Shown here one piece after another: positions 50,003-60,375 of a stretch of DNA of 64,000 nucleotides (positions are counted from its first letter, which is position 1; each line of letters begins with the position of its first letter). Source of the stretch: Mycobacterium sp. IDR2000157661 (GTDB lineage: Bacteria; Actinomycetota; Actinomycetes; Mycobacteriales; Mycobacteriaceae); NCBI RefSeq assembly GCF_022317005.1, contig NZ_CP081006.1:1240001-1304000 (forward strand). Direction: 5' to 3'. A program made the position numbers and the translations under genes. The notes under the pieces are model-generated. The model did no database searches, was not told where the DNA came from, and was given only the letters and a program-made list of their open reading frames with translations.

Positions 50003-53000
50003 CAGTTGTACTCCCTTCCTTGATCGGTCGGCCGGTTGGCGGGACCGCTGGCGATCGCCCCGGCGGCCGGGTTGACCAGCTGCAGGAACGTCGGGCCGTC
50101 ACCGTCGTCGAGCAACATCGCACGGCCTGGGGGCAACCGGCGGAACCGGTGCCCCCGGATCTTGCCGCTGTCCTGCGGGTTGCCCGACATCATCAGGATC
50201 GCGGCCTGAAGCTCGTTGAGGCGACGCAGCAGTGGCGCGGTCATCAGCGCATGCGCGGAACCGGTGGCTCGAGCGGTGACGATCACCCGCAGACCGAGTT
50301 CACTTGCCTGCGAGAGCAACCCGATGATGCTCGTCCACGGCCGTTGCCCCGCGAACGGTCCGCTCACTGCCGGTGCGTCCGGGATCTGGTCGACGTCGTC
50401 GACGATCAGGTAGTGGGTGTGCCCGTCCTGTTCGGAGCGGTGGGTCCAACCGCTGAGCTGAGCGGGGGTCAGCCCGGCGGGCGGTCGTCGCTGTTCGAGC
50501 AGCGCGGACAGGCCCAGCATCGCCGGCGTGATCCGGTCGATGTTGGGGGTGTACTCGTTGTCCGGAAACAGCGGTTCATCGACCAGGTGCAGCCGTCGGT
50601 CGATGACGGTGAACGCCACCTCATCGGGCGTCGAATGCTCGCGGATCGTCCGGATCACATGGCGCAGCAACGTGGTCTTGCCGGACTTGGCGTCGCCGAA
50701 CACCATCAGCAGCGGGTTCTGGTCGAAGGCCAGCGACACCGCCGCCAGGTCCTCCTCACGCTCGCCGACGACGACCTGTTCGGGCGCCGGGTACAGGGGC
50801 GCGACCAGCCTCGGAGCCAGGTCGGGTGGCAGCAGCCGCACCGGCGGGGCCGACACCCCCGCGTGGCGGGCGTTGATGACAGCGATGTCGCTGGCCGACG
50901 GCGTGGCGAACAAGAAGTGTTCGGCGGCCATCGTCAAGCCGCGCCCGGGCTGCTCGGCGGGGACCGCCTCTGCGGGCCGCCGTAGCGCTCCGGTCACGCG
51001 AACGTTGCTGTCGCGCGGGTCGGGCAACTTCAGCTCGAGCCGCAAGCCGAGCCCGTCACGCATCGCAAGTGGCACCTCGAGCCAGTTAGGGGTGGTGACG
51101 ACGACGTGGATGCCGTAGGACATGCCGGTGTTGATCAGCTCGGTCACCTTGGCCAGCAGCGGATTCCGGGTGTTGAAGGTGTCGGTGTTGTCGCGGCTGA
51201 ACGCGTAGAGGTTGTCGATGACGAGGAACGTCTCGCCGTACTCGTCGCGCTCACCGTTGTCTGCGGCCCCGTTGCCCGACCGGCTCCGCGATTGGCGGGC
51301 GCGCAGCAGCTGCTCGAGTTCACCGAACGTGCGGCGGATGCGCTCGGGCTCCAAAGGCGAGGCGACGCTGCCGACGTGGGCGAGGTTCTCGAGATCACGC
51401 AACTGCCCGCCACCGTAGTCCAGGCAGTAGAACGTGACGTCCCGCGGCGTGTGCAACGCGGCCGCCGACATGATGAACGTCTGCAACGCGGTGGTCTTGC
51501 CCGACTTCGGTCCGCCGTGGATGAGCACATTGGCCGCCGCCGACGTGGCGTCGAACACCAGCGCGTCACGCTGCATCGCGAACGGCCGATCGATCTCGCC
51601 CAACGGCCAACGCCACTGCCGCTCGCGCACATCCGAGCGGGCAAGCAACTCGTCGAGGGCGATGGGTTCGTCCAACGGGGGCAGCCACAACCGGGGCGCC
51701 TTCGGACCGTATTGGGCGAGCTGCTGGCCGATGGTGGCGATGAGCTTGCGCGGCGGGCGGTCCTCGTGCACCGCCGGGTCGGTGGCCACGACGGTGTCTG
51801 CCGGGGCCTCGACGTGACGGGCGGTGAACAGCTGCGGCACCGGAACCGACTGCACCACGACGGACTTCTCGACGCGGGGCGGGTCGTAAATGCCGTCGAC
51901 ATATGTGCTGCGGAACTTGACCGGCATCGCGCCGGGAGCGGGCACCAGGTAGCCCTCGCCCTTGTGCTCGGGCCCCGCCTCGATGTGGAAAGCGTCTTCC
52001 ACGCCGATGATCTGACGGCTGACGGCCGGGCTGGCCACCTTGAGACCGATGCGGTACGAGGTGTTCTTGTCGATGTCCTTGATGCGGCCGACGTCGAGGG
52101 TCTGCGACGCGAACAGCAGGTGGATCCGGAACGAGCGGCCCTTGCGCGCCACGTAGTCGAACAGGTCGGCGTACTCGGGGTGGTCGGACAGCATCAGCGA
52201 GAACTCGTCGGCGACCACCAGCAACGTCGGCAGCGGAGGCAGGTCGTGTCCCGCGGCGATCGCCGCTTCGTACTCTCGCACCGAGTTGAAGGCGCTGCCC
52301 TGGATCCGGCGACCGGCTTGCATCAGCAGCTGTTCGCGGCGAGCGACCTCGCCGCGCAGCGTGTCGGCGAACCGGTCGGCCAGCGATCGCTTCTCGGCCA
52401 TGTTGGAGATCACCGCGACGACCTGGGGGAAGTCACGGAAGATGTCGGCGCCTGCCTCGCCCTTGAAGTCGGCGTAGATGACGATCAGCCGGTCCGCCGA
52501 GTGAGTGGTCAACAGGGACAACAGGATCGACATCAGCGTCTGTGACTTGCCGGAGCCTGTCATGCCGATCATCAGGCCGTGCGGTCCCATCCCGCCCTCG
52601 GCCTCGTCCTTGAGGTCGAAGATCAGCGGTTCACCGGTGGCGGTCACCCCGATGGGCACCCGCAGTTCGTCGGCGCGCGACCGCGGCGCCCACAGGCTCG
52701 CCACGTCCAACGCCGCGGCGTCGGGGATGCCGAGCAGCACCGAGAAGGTGGCCACCCCGGCGCTGCTGGTGCGCGCGTGGCTGGGATTGGAATCCCACCG
52801 GGACAGCCGCCGCGCCACGTGGCGGGCGGTGGCCGCGTCGACGTGGTCGGCGACGTCGACGTACGGCTGCCAGCCGCCGGTCTGCCATCGTTCGATCCTG
52901 CCGTCGACCACACGCAGGATCGGCCGTTCGGGATCGGCGTACTGCTCGCGGTGCGGCGGCTCGGAAATGCGTTGCACCACAGTCACACCGGCCAGACCGC

Positions 53001-53994
53001 CGCGCGGCACCAGGAGGCTCGGGTCGATGCCGGGGTCGTCGACCACGACGAGCAGGTGTTTGGCGCTCACGTCCTCGGCGGTGCCGAACGGCGCGCGCTC
53101 GCCGACTAGCGGCTCCAGCAGCGAGCGCAACTCGGCGGCGTCCTGCGTCAAGTACCGGGCGGGCCCGGCACCGTCGATCCGCCCCGGAACGTCGTTGTGA
53201 GACAGCCACTTCAGCCATGACCAGTCGTCGCACTCGATGTCCTCGGCCACCAGCGCCACACCCAGCACCGCTGGGTCGTGCCAGGTCACCGCCTGGATGA
53301 TCCAGGAGCGCAGCACGCCGCGCACTTCGTCGGGCTCACCGAGCACCGTGACGCGCGAGACCCTGGCCAGGTCGATGCCCGACGGCACCGCACGCACCGT
53401 GCGCTGAACGTCGAGCAGTCCCCGTAAGGCGCTGTGCGACAGGGGTTCCAGGTCGACCTCGTTCACGCTGTCCTTCACCCGCAGCGCGGCGTTGAGGGGC
53501 GCATCGTGCAGACCCGTGCGGATCACCAGGAAGTCGGGGTCGTGCGGGTCACGCTCCCACTGCCTGCGGGTGCCCGGCACGTCGACGAGCAGGCAGGGGT
53601 CGGGATGCGACCACTCCAGCGCCGCGCGCTGCTCGGCGGCGTGGGCCCGCACGTTGTCGCGCACCACCGACAGGTAGCGCAGGTAGTCGGCGCGCTCGGC
53701 GTCGACCTCCTCGGTGCGCATCTTGTTGTCGGTGCCGCGGTAGAGCGCCGTGGCCGCGAGCAACAGGACGAACGGGAAGAACAGCGTGGTCGGCGAGATC
53801 AGGCGCATACCGGTGGCCACCAGCGCCACGATCATGCCCACGATCAGGATGACGATCAGGTACGGCAGCACGCGCCGCAGCAGCGACGGCGGCACCATCC
53901 GCGGCAGCTCCGGCGGCGGCTCGATGGTGATGGTGCCCTTGCGCATCGGCGGCACGGGGATGCGGCGGCGCGCTTGAAAGATGATCCGGCTCAC
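50002..53994 (-). CDS. eccC3: ESX-3 motor ATPase EccC3
   Basis: 1330 residues as one chain, as is usual for ESX-3. Two membrane segments near 40-85, a DUF domain, then three FtsK/SpoIIIE-type ATPase domains with P-loops GMTGSGKS (about 476), GGPKSGKTT (about 827) and GDAKSGKTT (about 1101). Drives substrate export through the EccBCDE complex. Start overlaps eccB3 by four bases. Confidence 0.96.
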   Translation of the reverse strand: MSRIIFQARRRIPVPPMRKGTITIEPPPELPRMVPPSLLRRVLPYLIVILIVGMIVALVATGMRLISPTTLFFPFVLLLAATALYRGTDNKMRTEEVDAERADYLRYLSVVRDNVRAHAAEQRAALEWSHPDPCLLVDVPGTRRQWERDPHDPDFLVIRTGLHDAPLNAALRVKDSVNEVDLEPLSHSALRGLLDVQRTVRAVPSGIDLARVSRVTVLGEPDEVRGVLRSWIIQAVTWHDPAVLGVALVAEDIECDDWSWLKWLSHNDVPGRIDGAGPARYLTQDAAELRSLLEPLVGERAPFGTAEDVSAKHLLVVVDDPGIDPSLLVPRGGLAGVTVVQRISEPPHREQYADPERPILRVVDGRIERWQTGGWQPYVDVADHVDAATARHVARRLSRWDSNPSHARTSSAGVATFSVLLGIPDAAALDVASLWAPRSRADELRVPIGVTATGEPLIFDLKDEAEGGMGPHGLMIGMTGSGKSQTLMSILLSLLTTHSADRLIVIYADFKGEAGADIFRDFPQVVAVISNMAEKRSLADRFADTLRGEVARREQLLMQAGRRIQGSAFNSVREYEAAIAAGHDLPPLPTLLVVADEFSLMLSDHPEYADLFDYVARKGRSFRIHLLFASQTLDVGRIKDIDKNTSYRIGLKVASPAVSRQIIGVEDAFHIEAGPEHKGEGYLVPAPGAMPVKFRSTYVDGIYDPPRVEKSVVVQSVPVPQLFTARHVEAPADTVVATDPAVHEDRPPRKLIATIGQQLAQYGPKAPRLWLPPLDEPIALDELLARSDVRERQWRWPLGEIDRPFAMQRDALVFDATSAAANVLIHGGPKSGKTTALQTFIMSAAALHTPRDVTFYCLDYGGGQLRDLENLAHVGSVASPLEPERIRRTFGELEQLLRARQSRSRSGNGAADNGERDEYGETFLVIDNLYAFSRDNTDTFNTRNPLLAKVTELINTGMSYGIHVVVTTPNWLEVPLAMRDGLGLRLELKLPDPRDSNVRVTGALRRPAEAVPAEQPGRGLTMAAEHFLFATPSASDIAVINARHAGVSAPPVRLLPPDLAPRLVAPLYPAPEQVVVGEREEDLAAVSLAFDQNPLLMVFGDAKSGKTTLLRHVIRTIREHSTPDEVAFTVIDRRLHLVDEPLFPDNEYTPNIDRITPAMLGLSALLEQRRPPAGLTPAQLSGWTHRSEQDGHTHYLIVDDVDQIPDAPAVSGPFAGQRPWTSIIGLLSQASELGLRVIVTARATGSAHALMTAPLLRRLNELQAAILMMSGNPQDSGKIRGHRFRRLPPGRAMLLDDGDGPTFLQLVNPAAGAIASGPANRPTDQGREYN

Positions 53995-55556
53995 GAAGCC
54001 TTCCTCACGACGGCGGGTCGGGGATCGGCTGCGAGCGCGTCATGGGCCAGCAACGCGTCGGCGCGCGACAGCGTGGGCCCGGGTGCGAACTGACTCAGCA
54101 TCGACCACGGGATGGGCAGGATCGGTGGGGTGAGCCCCAGCGCGGCGATCGACTCCTGGTCACCGTCGGCGGCGAGGCCGTATCGAACACCGGTGTCGCT
54201 GAGCCAGAAATGGGCTCCGCCGGTCGGCGAGGTCGATACACCGCCACCGTCCTGGCCGACGCTCCGCACCAGATAGCCGCGGCCAGGGGTGATCGCGACG
54301 CGGTTCGCGGTGCTGCCTGAACCGGAACCCACCAGCGGGACGGTGTGCAACTCGTCGGGCACCGGAAGTGTGACCCCGATCAGCAGTTCCAGCGTTGCGC
54401 CCGTCGCGTCTGCGGTCCGCGTCCACTGCGCGCAGGTCAGCGGCGCGTCCGCGGCGTCGACCAGGCTGATCTGCTCGCTGGGATACGCGTCGTTGTCGAT
54501 GACGTCGGCGACCGGCAGGCGCGCGACGTCGTCGGCCCCCAGCCGCGGCGGCTGGTCGAGTCCGAACGAGTTCGTGTTACGCAGGATCGAGGCAAGCACC
54601 GGCGAGATCGGCTGCAGGCCGTCGGGCAGGACCGCGTAGAGACGCAACGTGTTGTCGGTGTCGAAGGAGGTCACCACCGCGCCCACCGGTGCGGGCGCGG
54701 GCAGCGGGAAGCGCGGCGGCTCACCGGCTCCCGCGATCGCCGGTGCGCGAAGCGGCGGGGCTTCGGGCACCGCGTTGAAGAGGCCGGGCGCGATCGGCCG
54801 GGCCGCCGGCCACTGGCCGCGGAGGCCCAGCGCGGTGGTGACCGCCCGGTCGTCGAGGTCGATGCGGCTGCGGCGGCCGTCCCACAGCAGCCAGGTGCCG
54901 GCGTTCGGTCCGTCGGCGTTGGCGGCCAGGACCGCCTCGGTGTCAGGTAGCACGGCGGCCCGTTCGCCCACGTGGGTCAACGGGCCCGCGATCAGCGACA
55001 CGCCCGCCGCCGGTCCCGAGACCCCGTCGCACACCGTCCAGTCGGCGTCGCGAGTGGTGTTCTGCACCATGCGTTCCGGCGCACCCGGGATACCGATCAG
55101 GTTCCCGCGCGGGAACTGGTCGATCTCACTGGTCTTGACCATCGTCGGGTTGTCGGGCCGGCCGGCGATCAACCGTGCGGAGGTCAGGTTCAGCACCGGG
55201 TGCAACTGGTCGCCCAACCGGACGTAGAGCGCCGACGTCGTGCGGTCGGCGAGGATCGCGTCGTCGCCCGCCGCGCCGCCGGGCCGGATCAGGGAGAACA
55301 CGAAACAGCCGACCAGCCCGGTGATGAGCACGAGCGCGCCGACGAGAACCGCGCGCGACTGCGTGCGCAGCGGGTCGACGAGCATGCGGGTGTCGTGCAG
55401 CGCAATACCGGACGCGATGCGGCGCATGACGAATCGCCAGCCCGACACCTGGTGGCGGGTGACGAACCCCCGCCGGTACACGACCCGGTCGGGGTTGTCG
55501 TTGGCCGGTGTCCGCGAGGTGAAGGTGCGGCGATCCTGGTCGTCGGGTGTCGTCAT
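53991..55556 (-). CDS. eccB3: ESX-3 component EccB3
   Basis: 521 residues. A cytosolic N-terminus, one membrane helix (about 69-90; [21 protein letters not shown]) and a large periplasmic domain with repeats, the standard EccB form. Overlaps eccA3 by four bases. Confidence 0.95.
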   Translation of the reverse strand: MTTPDDQDRRTFTSRTPANDNPDRVVYRRGFVTRHQVSGWRFVMRRIASGIALHDTRMLVDPLRTQSRAVLVGALVLITGLVGCFVFSLIRPGGAAGDDAILADRTTSALYVRLGDQLHPVLNLTSARLIAGRPDNPTMVKTSEIDQFPRGNLIGIPGAPERMVQNTTRDADWTVCDGVSGPAAGVSLIAGPLTHVGERAAVLPDTEAVLAANADGPNAGTWLLWDGRRSRIDLDDRAVTTALGLRGQWPAARPIAPGLFNAVPEAPPLRAPAIAGAGEPPRFPLPAPAPVGAVVTSFDTDNTLRLYAVLPDGLQPISPVLASILRNTNSFGLDQPPRLGADDVARLPVADVIDNDAYPSEQISLVDAADAPLTCAQWTRTADATGATLELLIGVTLPVPDELHTVPLVGSGSGSTANRVAITPGRGYLVRSVGQDGGGVSTSPTGGAHFWLSDTGVRYGLAADGDQESIAALGLTPPILPIPWSMLSQFAPGPTLSRADALLAHDALAADPRPAVVRKAS

Positions 55557-57370
55557 TCCGGCACCGTCAGACCGAGGCCGCGCAACAGCGGGATGGCGGA
55601 CTTCATGGTGTCCTCGTCGGTGATGGTCATCAGCTCGTCATCGGTGAACTCGTCGCTATCGGAGTGGTCGAGGCGGTACTCGCGCTCCTCCTCGGAACGC
55701 TCGACCAGGTTGCGGACGAAACGGCCGTTGCCTGCGATGTCCAAATTGCGGCGCTCGACGCCGTTGCCGTCCGGCGTTGTCGCCGTGGCCAATTGGCCGA
55801 ACAACGACTCCATGTGCGCCAGCGCGGCGGGCTCGAAGATGCTGTCGCGCTTCTCCGCCATGCGCACCGCGATCTCGACCAGTTCGTGTGCGCTGTAGGA
55901 CGGGAAGTCGATGCTGCGGGTGAAGCGCGACCGTAGACCCTCGTTGGTGTCGAGGAACGCGTCGAGATCCTTGCGGTAGCCGGCGATGATGACCACCAAC
56001 CGCTCGCGATCGTTCTCCATGCGCGCCAGCAGCGTGTCGATGGCGACGAGTCCGAAGTCGTTCTTGGCGCCGGTCGACACCAGCGCGTACGCCTCGTCGA
56101 GGAACAGCACACCGTCCAGCGCACTGTCGATGATCGCGTTGGTCTTGGCCTCGGTCTCGCCGATGTGCTGGCCGATCAGGTCGGACCGGTGCACCTCACG
56201 CACCGTCTCTTTCTTGAGGATGCCCAGCCCGCAGTAGATCTTGGCGACGACGCGAGCGATGGTGGTCTTACCGGTCCCGGGCGGACCGGCGAAGACGAGA
56301 TGGTTGGTGCGCTGGGCCACCGTCAGCCCGCGTTCCTGCCTGCGAATCGCCATCGCTACAGAGCTTTTCAGCCGTGCGACCTGATACTTGACCTCTTCGA
56401 GACCGATGAACTCGGCCAGTTCAGCCTCGGCCTCGACCAACAGGTGCGCCTTGCGCTCCTTGGCGCCGGGATCGACGAAATCCGTTTCGGTGGGCTCGGT
56501 CTCGGGATCCCACGGATCGGCGCGGGCCTCGATGCGGGCGGCCGTCGTCGGCACGATGCCGTACGTAGCGTCCGACAGCGCAATCTCGACCTGTTCGTTC
56601 TCCGGGTTGGCGGCGTAGAGTTCGGCGAGCACGTCGGCGGCGTCGAGGTCCTCGCCCTGGGCGCGCAGCGCAAGCGCCTTGACCAGGGTGCCGTCCACCG
56701 TCGCGACCCCGACCGGGCCGCCCGGCTCCTCGAGGTAGGACAGCGCGGGCGCGAACATGCCGAGCCGCGCCAGCGAGGTGGCCAGCGCCACGCGCACCGC
56801 ATGGGCGTACGTCTGGTCGAGCTTGGCGTCGTTGACGATCGGCGTGAGCAGACGCACCACATCCGACCACCGCTCGGTGCGGAAACACATCGCCACGCGG
56901 ATCCAGCGCGCCTGTATCCAGTCGGGCCGTCGCCTGATCAACGGGTCGACCAGCTTGTCGGCGGCCGCGTAGTCACCGGCGTCGCACAGCGTGACCGCGT
57001 AGGCCAGCGCGAAGTCGTCCGGCGTCGACGCGTCGAACTGCAGGTACAGGCCGGTGTCGTAGCTGAAGGACAGGGCACCGTCGTCGAGGTTCACGTGGCG
57101 CTGCAGAACTCCGGCCGTCGCGACGGTGCGCCAGACGGCTTCGACGATCCGGGCGCTGGTGTCGCCGGCGGCGGCCAGTCCGGTCCAGGCGTCGCACTGC
57201 TCGCGGGCGATGCGGGTCAGCTCGGCGAAGCCGGCGCGCGCGGCCGCGATGTCGGCAGGACGCCGCCGATCGTGCACGGACAGGCCCAATGCTCGGCAAC
57301 ACGTCGCAAAGCGGTGCACCACGTCCTGGTCGACGCGCGGTGCCGCAGCAAGATCAGTAGATAGCGGCAC
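55553..57370 (-). CDS. eccA3: ESX-3 AAA+ ATPase EccA3
   Basis: 605 residues from GTG with an AGGGGAG site. N-terminal TPR-like helical domain (about 1-280), CbxX/CfxQ-type AAA+ domain with Walker A GPPGTGKTT (about 366) and Walker B DGVLFLDEAY (about 425). Cytosolic; thought to assist release of substrates from EspG. First gene of the operon; iron-box-like palindromes lie just upstream. Confidence 0.95.
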   Translation of the reverse strand: MPLSTDLAAAPRVDQDVVHRFATCCRALGLSVHDRRRPADIAAARAGFAELTRIAREQCDAWTGLAAAGDTSARIVEAVWRTVATAGVLQRHVNLDDGALSFSYDTGLYLQFDASTPDDFALAYAVTLCDAGDYAAADKLVDPLIRRRPDWIQARWIRVAMCFRTERWSDVVRLLTPIVNDAKLDQTYAHAVRVALATSLARLGMFAPALSYLEEPGGPVGVATVDGTLVKALALRAQGEDLDAADVLAELYAANPENEQVEIALSDATYGIVPTTAARIEARADPWDPETEPTETDFVDPGAKERKAHLLVEAEAELAEFIGLEEVKYQVARLKSSVAMAIRRQERGLTVAQRTNHLVFAGPPGTGKTTIARVVAKIYCGLGILKKETVREVHRSDLIGQHIGETEAKTNAIIDSALDGVLFLDEAYALVSTGAKNDFGLVAIDTLLARMENDRERLVVIIAGYRKDLDAFLDTNEGLRSRFTRSIDFPSYSAHELVEIAVRMAEKRDSIFEPAALAHMESLFGQLATATTPDGNGVERRNLDIAGNGRFVRNLVERSEEEREYRLDHSDSDEFTDDELMTITDEDTMKSAIPLLRGLGLTVPE

Positions 57371-57385
57371 GCGCCGTCGTCTCCC

Positions 57386-57438
57386 CTGGTTATGGCAGGC
57401 TAACTTCCGCCCGAAGTTAGCATTGCATAAGCTAACTT
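57386..57438 (-). promoter_or_regulatory. Candidate IdeR iron boxes at the eccA3 promoter
   Basis: Three half-sites: GCTAACTT (57399-57406), AAGTTAGC (57414-57421), GCTAACTT (57431-57438). The 19 bases 57417-57435 match the mycobacterial IdeR consensus at about 13 of 19 positions by eye; a weaker second box overlaps 57386-57404. A TATGCAAT -10-like element falls inside the first box, so IdeR-Fe would block transcription. ESX-3 is known to be iron-repressed through IdeR in mycobacteria. Confidence 0.7.
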
Positions 57439-57491
57439 GTACAGAGCCACGGGCGCCCTCAGCGGATGGCCCAGGCCACCCTCGCCGTGGG

Positions 57492-58391
57492 TCAGACCAG
57501 GGGACGACCGGTGCGCACGCGCCAGTCGATATCGTGGAGCAGGTAGTTGAAGGGGAATTGCCGGATGAAGCGCGGCAACATGTTGTTCACCCGTCCGAGC
57601 GCGGCCATCACCTGGTTGAACCGACGCTGTCTATCCTCGTCCCACGGCAGGCCCATCTCTTCGCGGAACCGTGGCGGCAGGAAACCGGTGGTGATGAACA
57701 GGTTGATCGCGTCGGTCCACTTCTGCAGCCAGGCCGGCGCCTTCACGTCACCGATGCGGCCGGCGGCGATGGGCCAGAGGTACTCCCGTACCGCCTCGTC
57801 GATGTGGACCTTCTCGAGTGACTGCTGCCAGTACTCGTCGAAAGCCTTGCGGTCGGCGGGCCACATCTCGGGCGGGACCTGCAGGGTGGTGCCCAGTGCC
57901 ATGCCGTCCCTGTAGTGCCGGTCGGCGGTGGCGTCGTCCATCTCACCGACGAAGATCCGATAGACGTCGACGAAGCCCTTGTACAGGCAGGCGGCCACCC
58001 AAAGCTGCAGGTCCTTGTCGAACGCGTTGTAGGACACCGGGTCCCCGGGTTTGGAGTAGACCTCGGCATGTGACCTGTTGACCGCGCGGCGGTAGGTCGC
58101 CTTCTGCTCCTCGGTGCCGGCCAAGGCGACGGCGAGGTAGGTGAAGGTGGTCCTTGCCCGCTTGATGGGATGACGATCCGCGCGCCCGCTTTCGACGCGG
58201 CTGTCCTTGACGCCGTAGCCGACGCCCGGCCGGGCGAGTTCCATGATCACGTTCGCCGCGCCGGAGAGCAGCCCGATGCCCAGCATGGCGTCGTTGGATG
58301 AGGCCATCCGGCGCGGTGGCCGCCGCCCACCGTCCAGGGCGGGGTCGTTCAGCGGACGTGCGACATGGTCGATCGGCTCGGAGACCGTCAT
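57492..58391 (-). CDS. Oxygenase MpaB-family protein (DUF2236), Rv0276-like
   Basis: 299 residues of the MpaB/latex-clearing-protein haem family. Visible marks: ARPGVGYGVKDSRVESGR near 53, HPIKRARTTFTYL near 73 (helix region with conserved Arg/His), and RAVNRSHAEV near 102 with the conserved His. It lies divergent from a TetR gene across a perfect palindrome, so it is probably that regulator's target. In M. tuberculosis the equivalent pair is Rv0275c/Rv0276. Substrate unknown. Confidence 0.85.
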   Translation of the reverse strand: MTVSEPIDHVARPLNDPALDGGRRPPRRMASSNDAMLGIGLLSGAANVIMELARPGVGYGVKDSRVESGRADRHPIKRARTTFTYLAVALAGTEEQKATYRRAVNRSHAEVYSKPGDPVSYNAFDKDLQLWVAACLYKGFVDVYRIFVGEMDDATADRHYRDGMALGTTLQVPPEMWPADRKAFDEYWQQSLEKVHIDEAVREYLWPIAAGRIGDVKAPAWLQKWTDAINLFITTGFLPPRFREEMGLPWDEDRQRRFNQVMAALGRVNNMLPRFIRQFPFNYLLHDIDWRVRTGRPLV

Positions 58392-58408
58392 TGGCCACCC
58401 CTAACGAA

Positions 58409-58432
58409 ATCAGGAAACGCTTGTTTCCTGAT
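58409..58432. promoter_or_regulatory. Perfect palindromic operator between MpaB-like and TetR genes
   Basis: ATCAGGAAAC (58409-58418) and its exact reverse complement (58423-58432) flank GCTT. It lies in the 78-bp divergent gap, 18 bases from one start and 38 from the other, as expected for a TetR regulator controlling both genes. Confidence 0.85.
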
Positions 58433-58469
58433 CTTGCCGCGGCCTCCGGACAGGTGTCAAGATGGCGTC

Positions 58470-59090
58470 ATGGCACAGGTCCGGCCGTATCGCGGCGTCG
58501 ACGCCGCCGAACGCCGGGCAGAACGCAGGCGCCGACTGCTCGACGCGGGGCTCGACCTGCTCGGCGCCGGCGACCGGGACCCGGCCGAACTGACCGTGCG
58601 GGCGATCTGCGCTCGCGCCGGACTCGGCGTTCGCTACTTCTACGAGAGCTTCACCGAAAAAGACGACTTCGTCGCGGCGGTATTCGACAGCGTGGTGGCC
58701 GAGATCGCCGCGACCACGCAAGCCGCCGTCGCCTCCGCCCCGGCCGACGAACAGGCCCGCGCCGGCATGGCCAATGTCGTGCGCGCCATCGCCGTCGATG
58801 CCCGGGTCGGCCGCCTCCTGTTCAGCGTCGAGCTGTCCAACACGGTGATCGTCCGCAAACGCGCGGAGTCCACGGCGTTGTTCGCCGCCCTGCTGCTGCA
58901 GCATGCGGGCTCGCTCGGCGCTCAGGACAACGCCCTGACCAAGGCGACGGCGCATTTCGCCGTGGGCGGCGTCGGCCAGACCATCAGCGCCTGGTTGTCG
59001 GGCGACCTCACCCTGGACGACGAACAAGTCATCGACCTGCTCGCCGCGAAGCTCGACGTGCTCGCGACCCCGCCGACCCCCGGCGGTTAG
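58470..59090 (+). CDS. TetR-family regulator, Rv0275c-like
   Basis: 206 residues. HTH in the first 65: RRRRLLDAGLDLLGAG, LTVRAICARAGLGVRYFYESFTEKDDF. C-terminal ligand domain follows. The ATG at 58470 begins shortly before the conserved HTH. Expected to bind the palindrome upstream and repress itself and the MpaB-like gene. Its stop overlaps the convergent VOC gene by four bases. Confidence 0.92.
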   Translation: MAQVRPYRGVDAAERRAERRRRLLDAGLDLLGAGDRDPAELTVRAICARAGLGVRYFYESFTEKDDFVAAVFDSVVAEIAATTQAAVASAPADEQARAGMANVVRAIAVDARVGRLLFSVELSNTVIVRKRAESTALFAALLLQHAGSLGAQDNALTKATAHFAVGGVGQTISAWLSGDLTLDDEQVIDLLAAKLDVLATPPTPGG

Positions 59091-59662
59091 GCCGTCACCC
59101 GTGGGCGGCGGTCGGCCGCGGTCTTGGGCGCCGTCTGCGTGTCGGCCTCGGTGAACTCCTTCGTCCAGCACGCGAACTCGAGAGTGATGCCGTCGGGGTC
59201 GTGGAAGTAGAACGAGCGCACGTACACGCCGGGGTGCACCGAAGGCGACACCTGCGCCGGGCTCTCGTCGTGGTTGAGCACAGGACCGACGCGCACGCCC
59301 TTGCCCTTGAGCCGCTGCCGGTACTCGTCGAACTTCTCCGCGGGCACGTGGAACGCCAGGTGGTTCATGGTGCTGACGGCGCTCACGATGTCGCCGATGC
59401 CGGGGATGGCCTCCGGCGAGGAGACCCCCGGGACCCGGTCCGGCGCGTCGGCGAACCAGAAGAACGCCACACAGTCGCCGTTGCCCGCGTCGAAGAAGAA
59501 GTGCTGACCCATGCCGCCGGGCAGGTCGAGCGACTTGATCAGCGGCATGCCGAGGATGTTGCTGTAGAAGTCGACGGTCTTGGCCATGTCCGAGCAGACC
59601 AGTGCGACGTGGTTGATACCGCCGAGCTCGAATTCGGGGTTCGGGTTGTCGGGTCGGATCAT
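59087..59662 (-). CDS. VOC-family (glyoxalase/dioxygenase) protein, Rv0274-like
   Basis: 191 residues. Two beta-alpha-beta-beta-beta units: INHVALVCSDMAKTVDFYSNILG start, MNHLAFHVP in the middle, and YFHDPDGITLEFAC end. Metal ligands His (NHVAL), His (NHLAF) and Glu (LEF) are in place. A GAGGAGG site fixes the start. Divergent from a TetR gene with an inverted repeat between them. Confidence 0.88.
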   Translation of the reverse strand: MIRPDNPNPEFELGGINHVALVCSDMAKTVDFYSNILGMPLIKSLDLPGGMGQHFFFDAGNGDCVAFFWFADAPDRVPGVSSPEAIPGIGDIVSAVSTMNHLAFHVPAEKFDEYRQRLKGKGVRVGPVLNHDESPAQVSPSVHPGVYVRSFYFHDPDGITLEFACWTKEFTEADTQTAPKTAADRRPRVTA

Positions 59663-59700
59663 TCGACGCCTCCTCGCGCGAAACTCTGGCCAAGGCCGCA

Positions 59701-59726
59701 AACTGAATCTAACATCAGGTTCAGTT
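59701..59726. promoter_or_regulatory. Inverted repeat between VOC and TetR genes, candidate operator
   Basis: AACTGAA (59701-59707) and TTCAGTT (59720-59726) are exact reverse complements 12 bases apart, and inner bases partly continue the symmetry. Location in the short divergent gap fits autoregulation by the TetR protein. Confidence 0.65.
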
Positions 59727-59751
59727 ACGATCAATGGTCGAGGAGAGGCCC

Positions 59752-60375
59752 GTGACCCTGAGCCCTCGTGCCCCGCTGCCGACCGTTCGGGGCAGGCAGA
59801 CCCAAGCCGCCATCGACGCCGCCGCGCGGGCGGTGATAGCTCGCAAAGGCATTTTGGCGACGACGATCTCGGATATCGCCGCCGAGGCGGGCCGGTCGAC
59901 GGCCTCGTTCTACAACTATTACGACTCCAAAGAGGCGATGGTGCGCGAGTGGGCCGTGCGGTTCCGCGACGAGGCCCGCGAACGCGCCCGCGCCGCCGCT
60001 GAGCCCGGCCTGTCGGACTGGGAACGGTCCTACCAGGCCGCGGCCGCGCACTGGCACACCTACCGCAACCGACTCGCCGAGATCATCAGCGTGTCCCAGC
60101 TGGCGATGGTCAACGACGACTTCGCCGACTACTGGAACGACATCTGCGCATTGCCGATCTCGATGATCACCAGAACGGTCGAACAAGCTCAGCGACAAGG
60201 GTTCTGCGACGGTGACGATCCGCACTTGATCGCGGTGGCCCTCGTCGCGATGCTGAACCAGTTCTGTTACCAGCAGCTCTCCGGCGACCGGGCCGAATCC
60301 GCCGACGACGACGCGTGCGTGAGGACCCTGGCGACCGTCTTCTTTCGCACCGTCTACCACCGGGCCGCGGCATGA
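59752..60375 (+). CDS. TetR-family regulator, Rv0273c-like
   Basis: 207 residues from GTG with GAGGAG six bases upstream (an ATG at 59734 is also in frame). HTH: AAIDAAARAVIARKGILATTISDIAAEAGRS then SFYNYYDSKEAMV. It is coupled to the next gene by an ATGA overlap and divergent from the VOC gene. Likely controls the lipid/redox genes on both sides. Confidence 0.9.
   Translation: MTLSPRAPLPTVRGRQTQAAIDAAARAVIARKGILATTISDIAAEAGRSTASFYNYYDSKEAMVREWAVRFRDEARERARAAAEPGLSDWERSYQAAAAHWHTYRNRLAEIISVSQLAMVNDDFADYWNDICALPISMITRTVEQAQRQGFCDGDDPHLIAVALVAMLNQFCYQQLSGDRAESADDDACVRTLATVFFRTVYHRAAA

Noticed and set aside
50020..56000. Several long rightward frames opposite eccC3, eccB3 and eccA3
   Set aside because: All are antisense to complete ESX-3 genes with catalytic motifs and are Arg/His/Gln-rich shadows.
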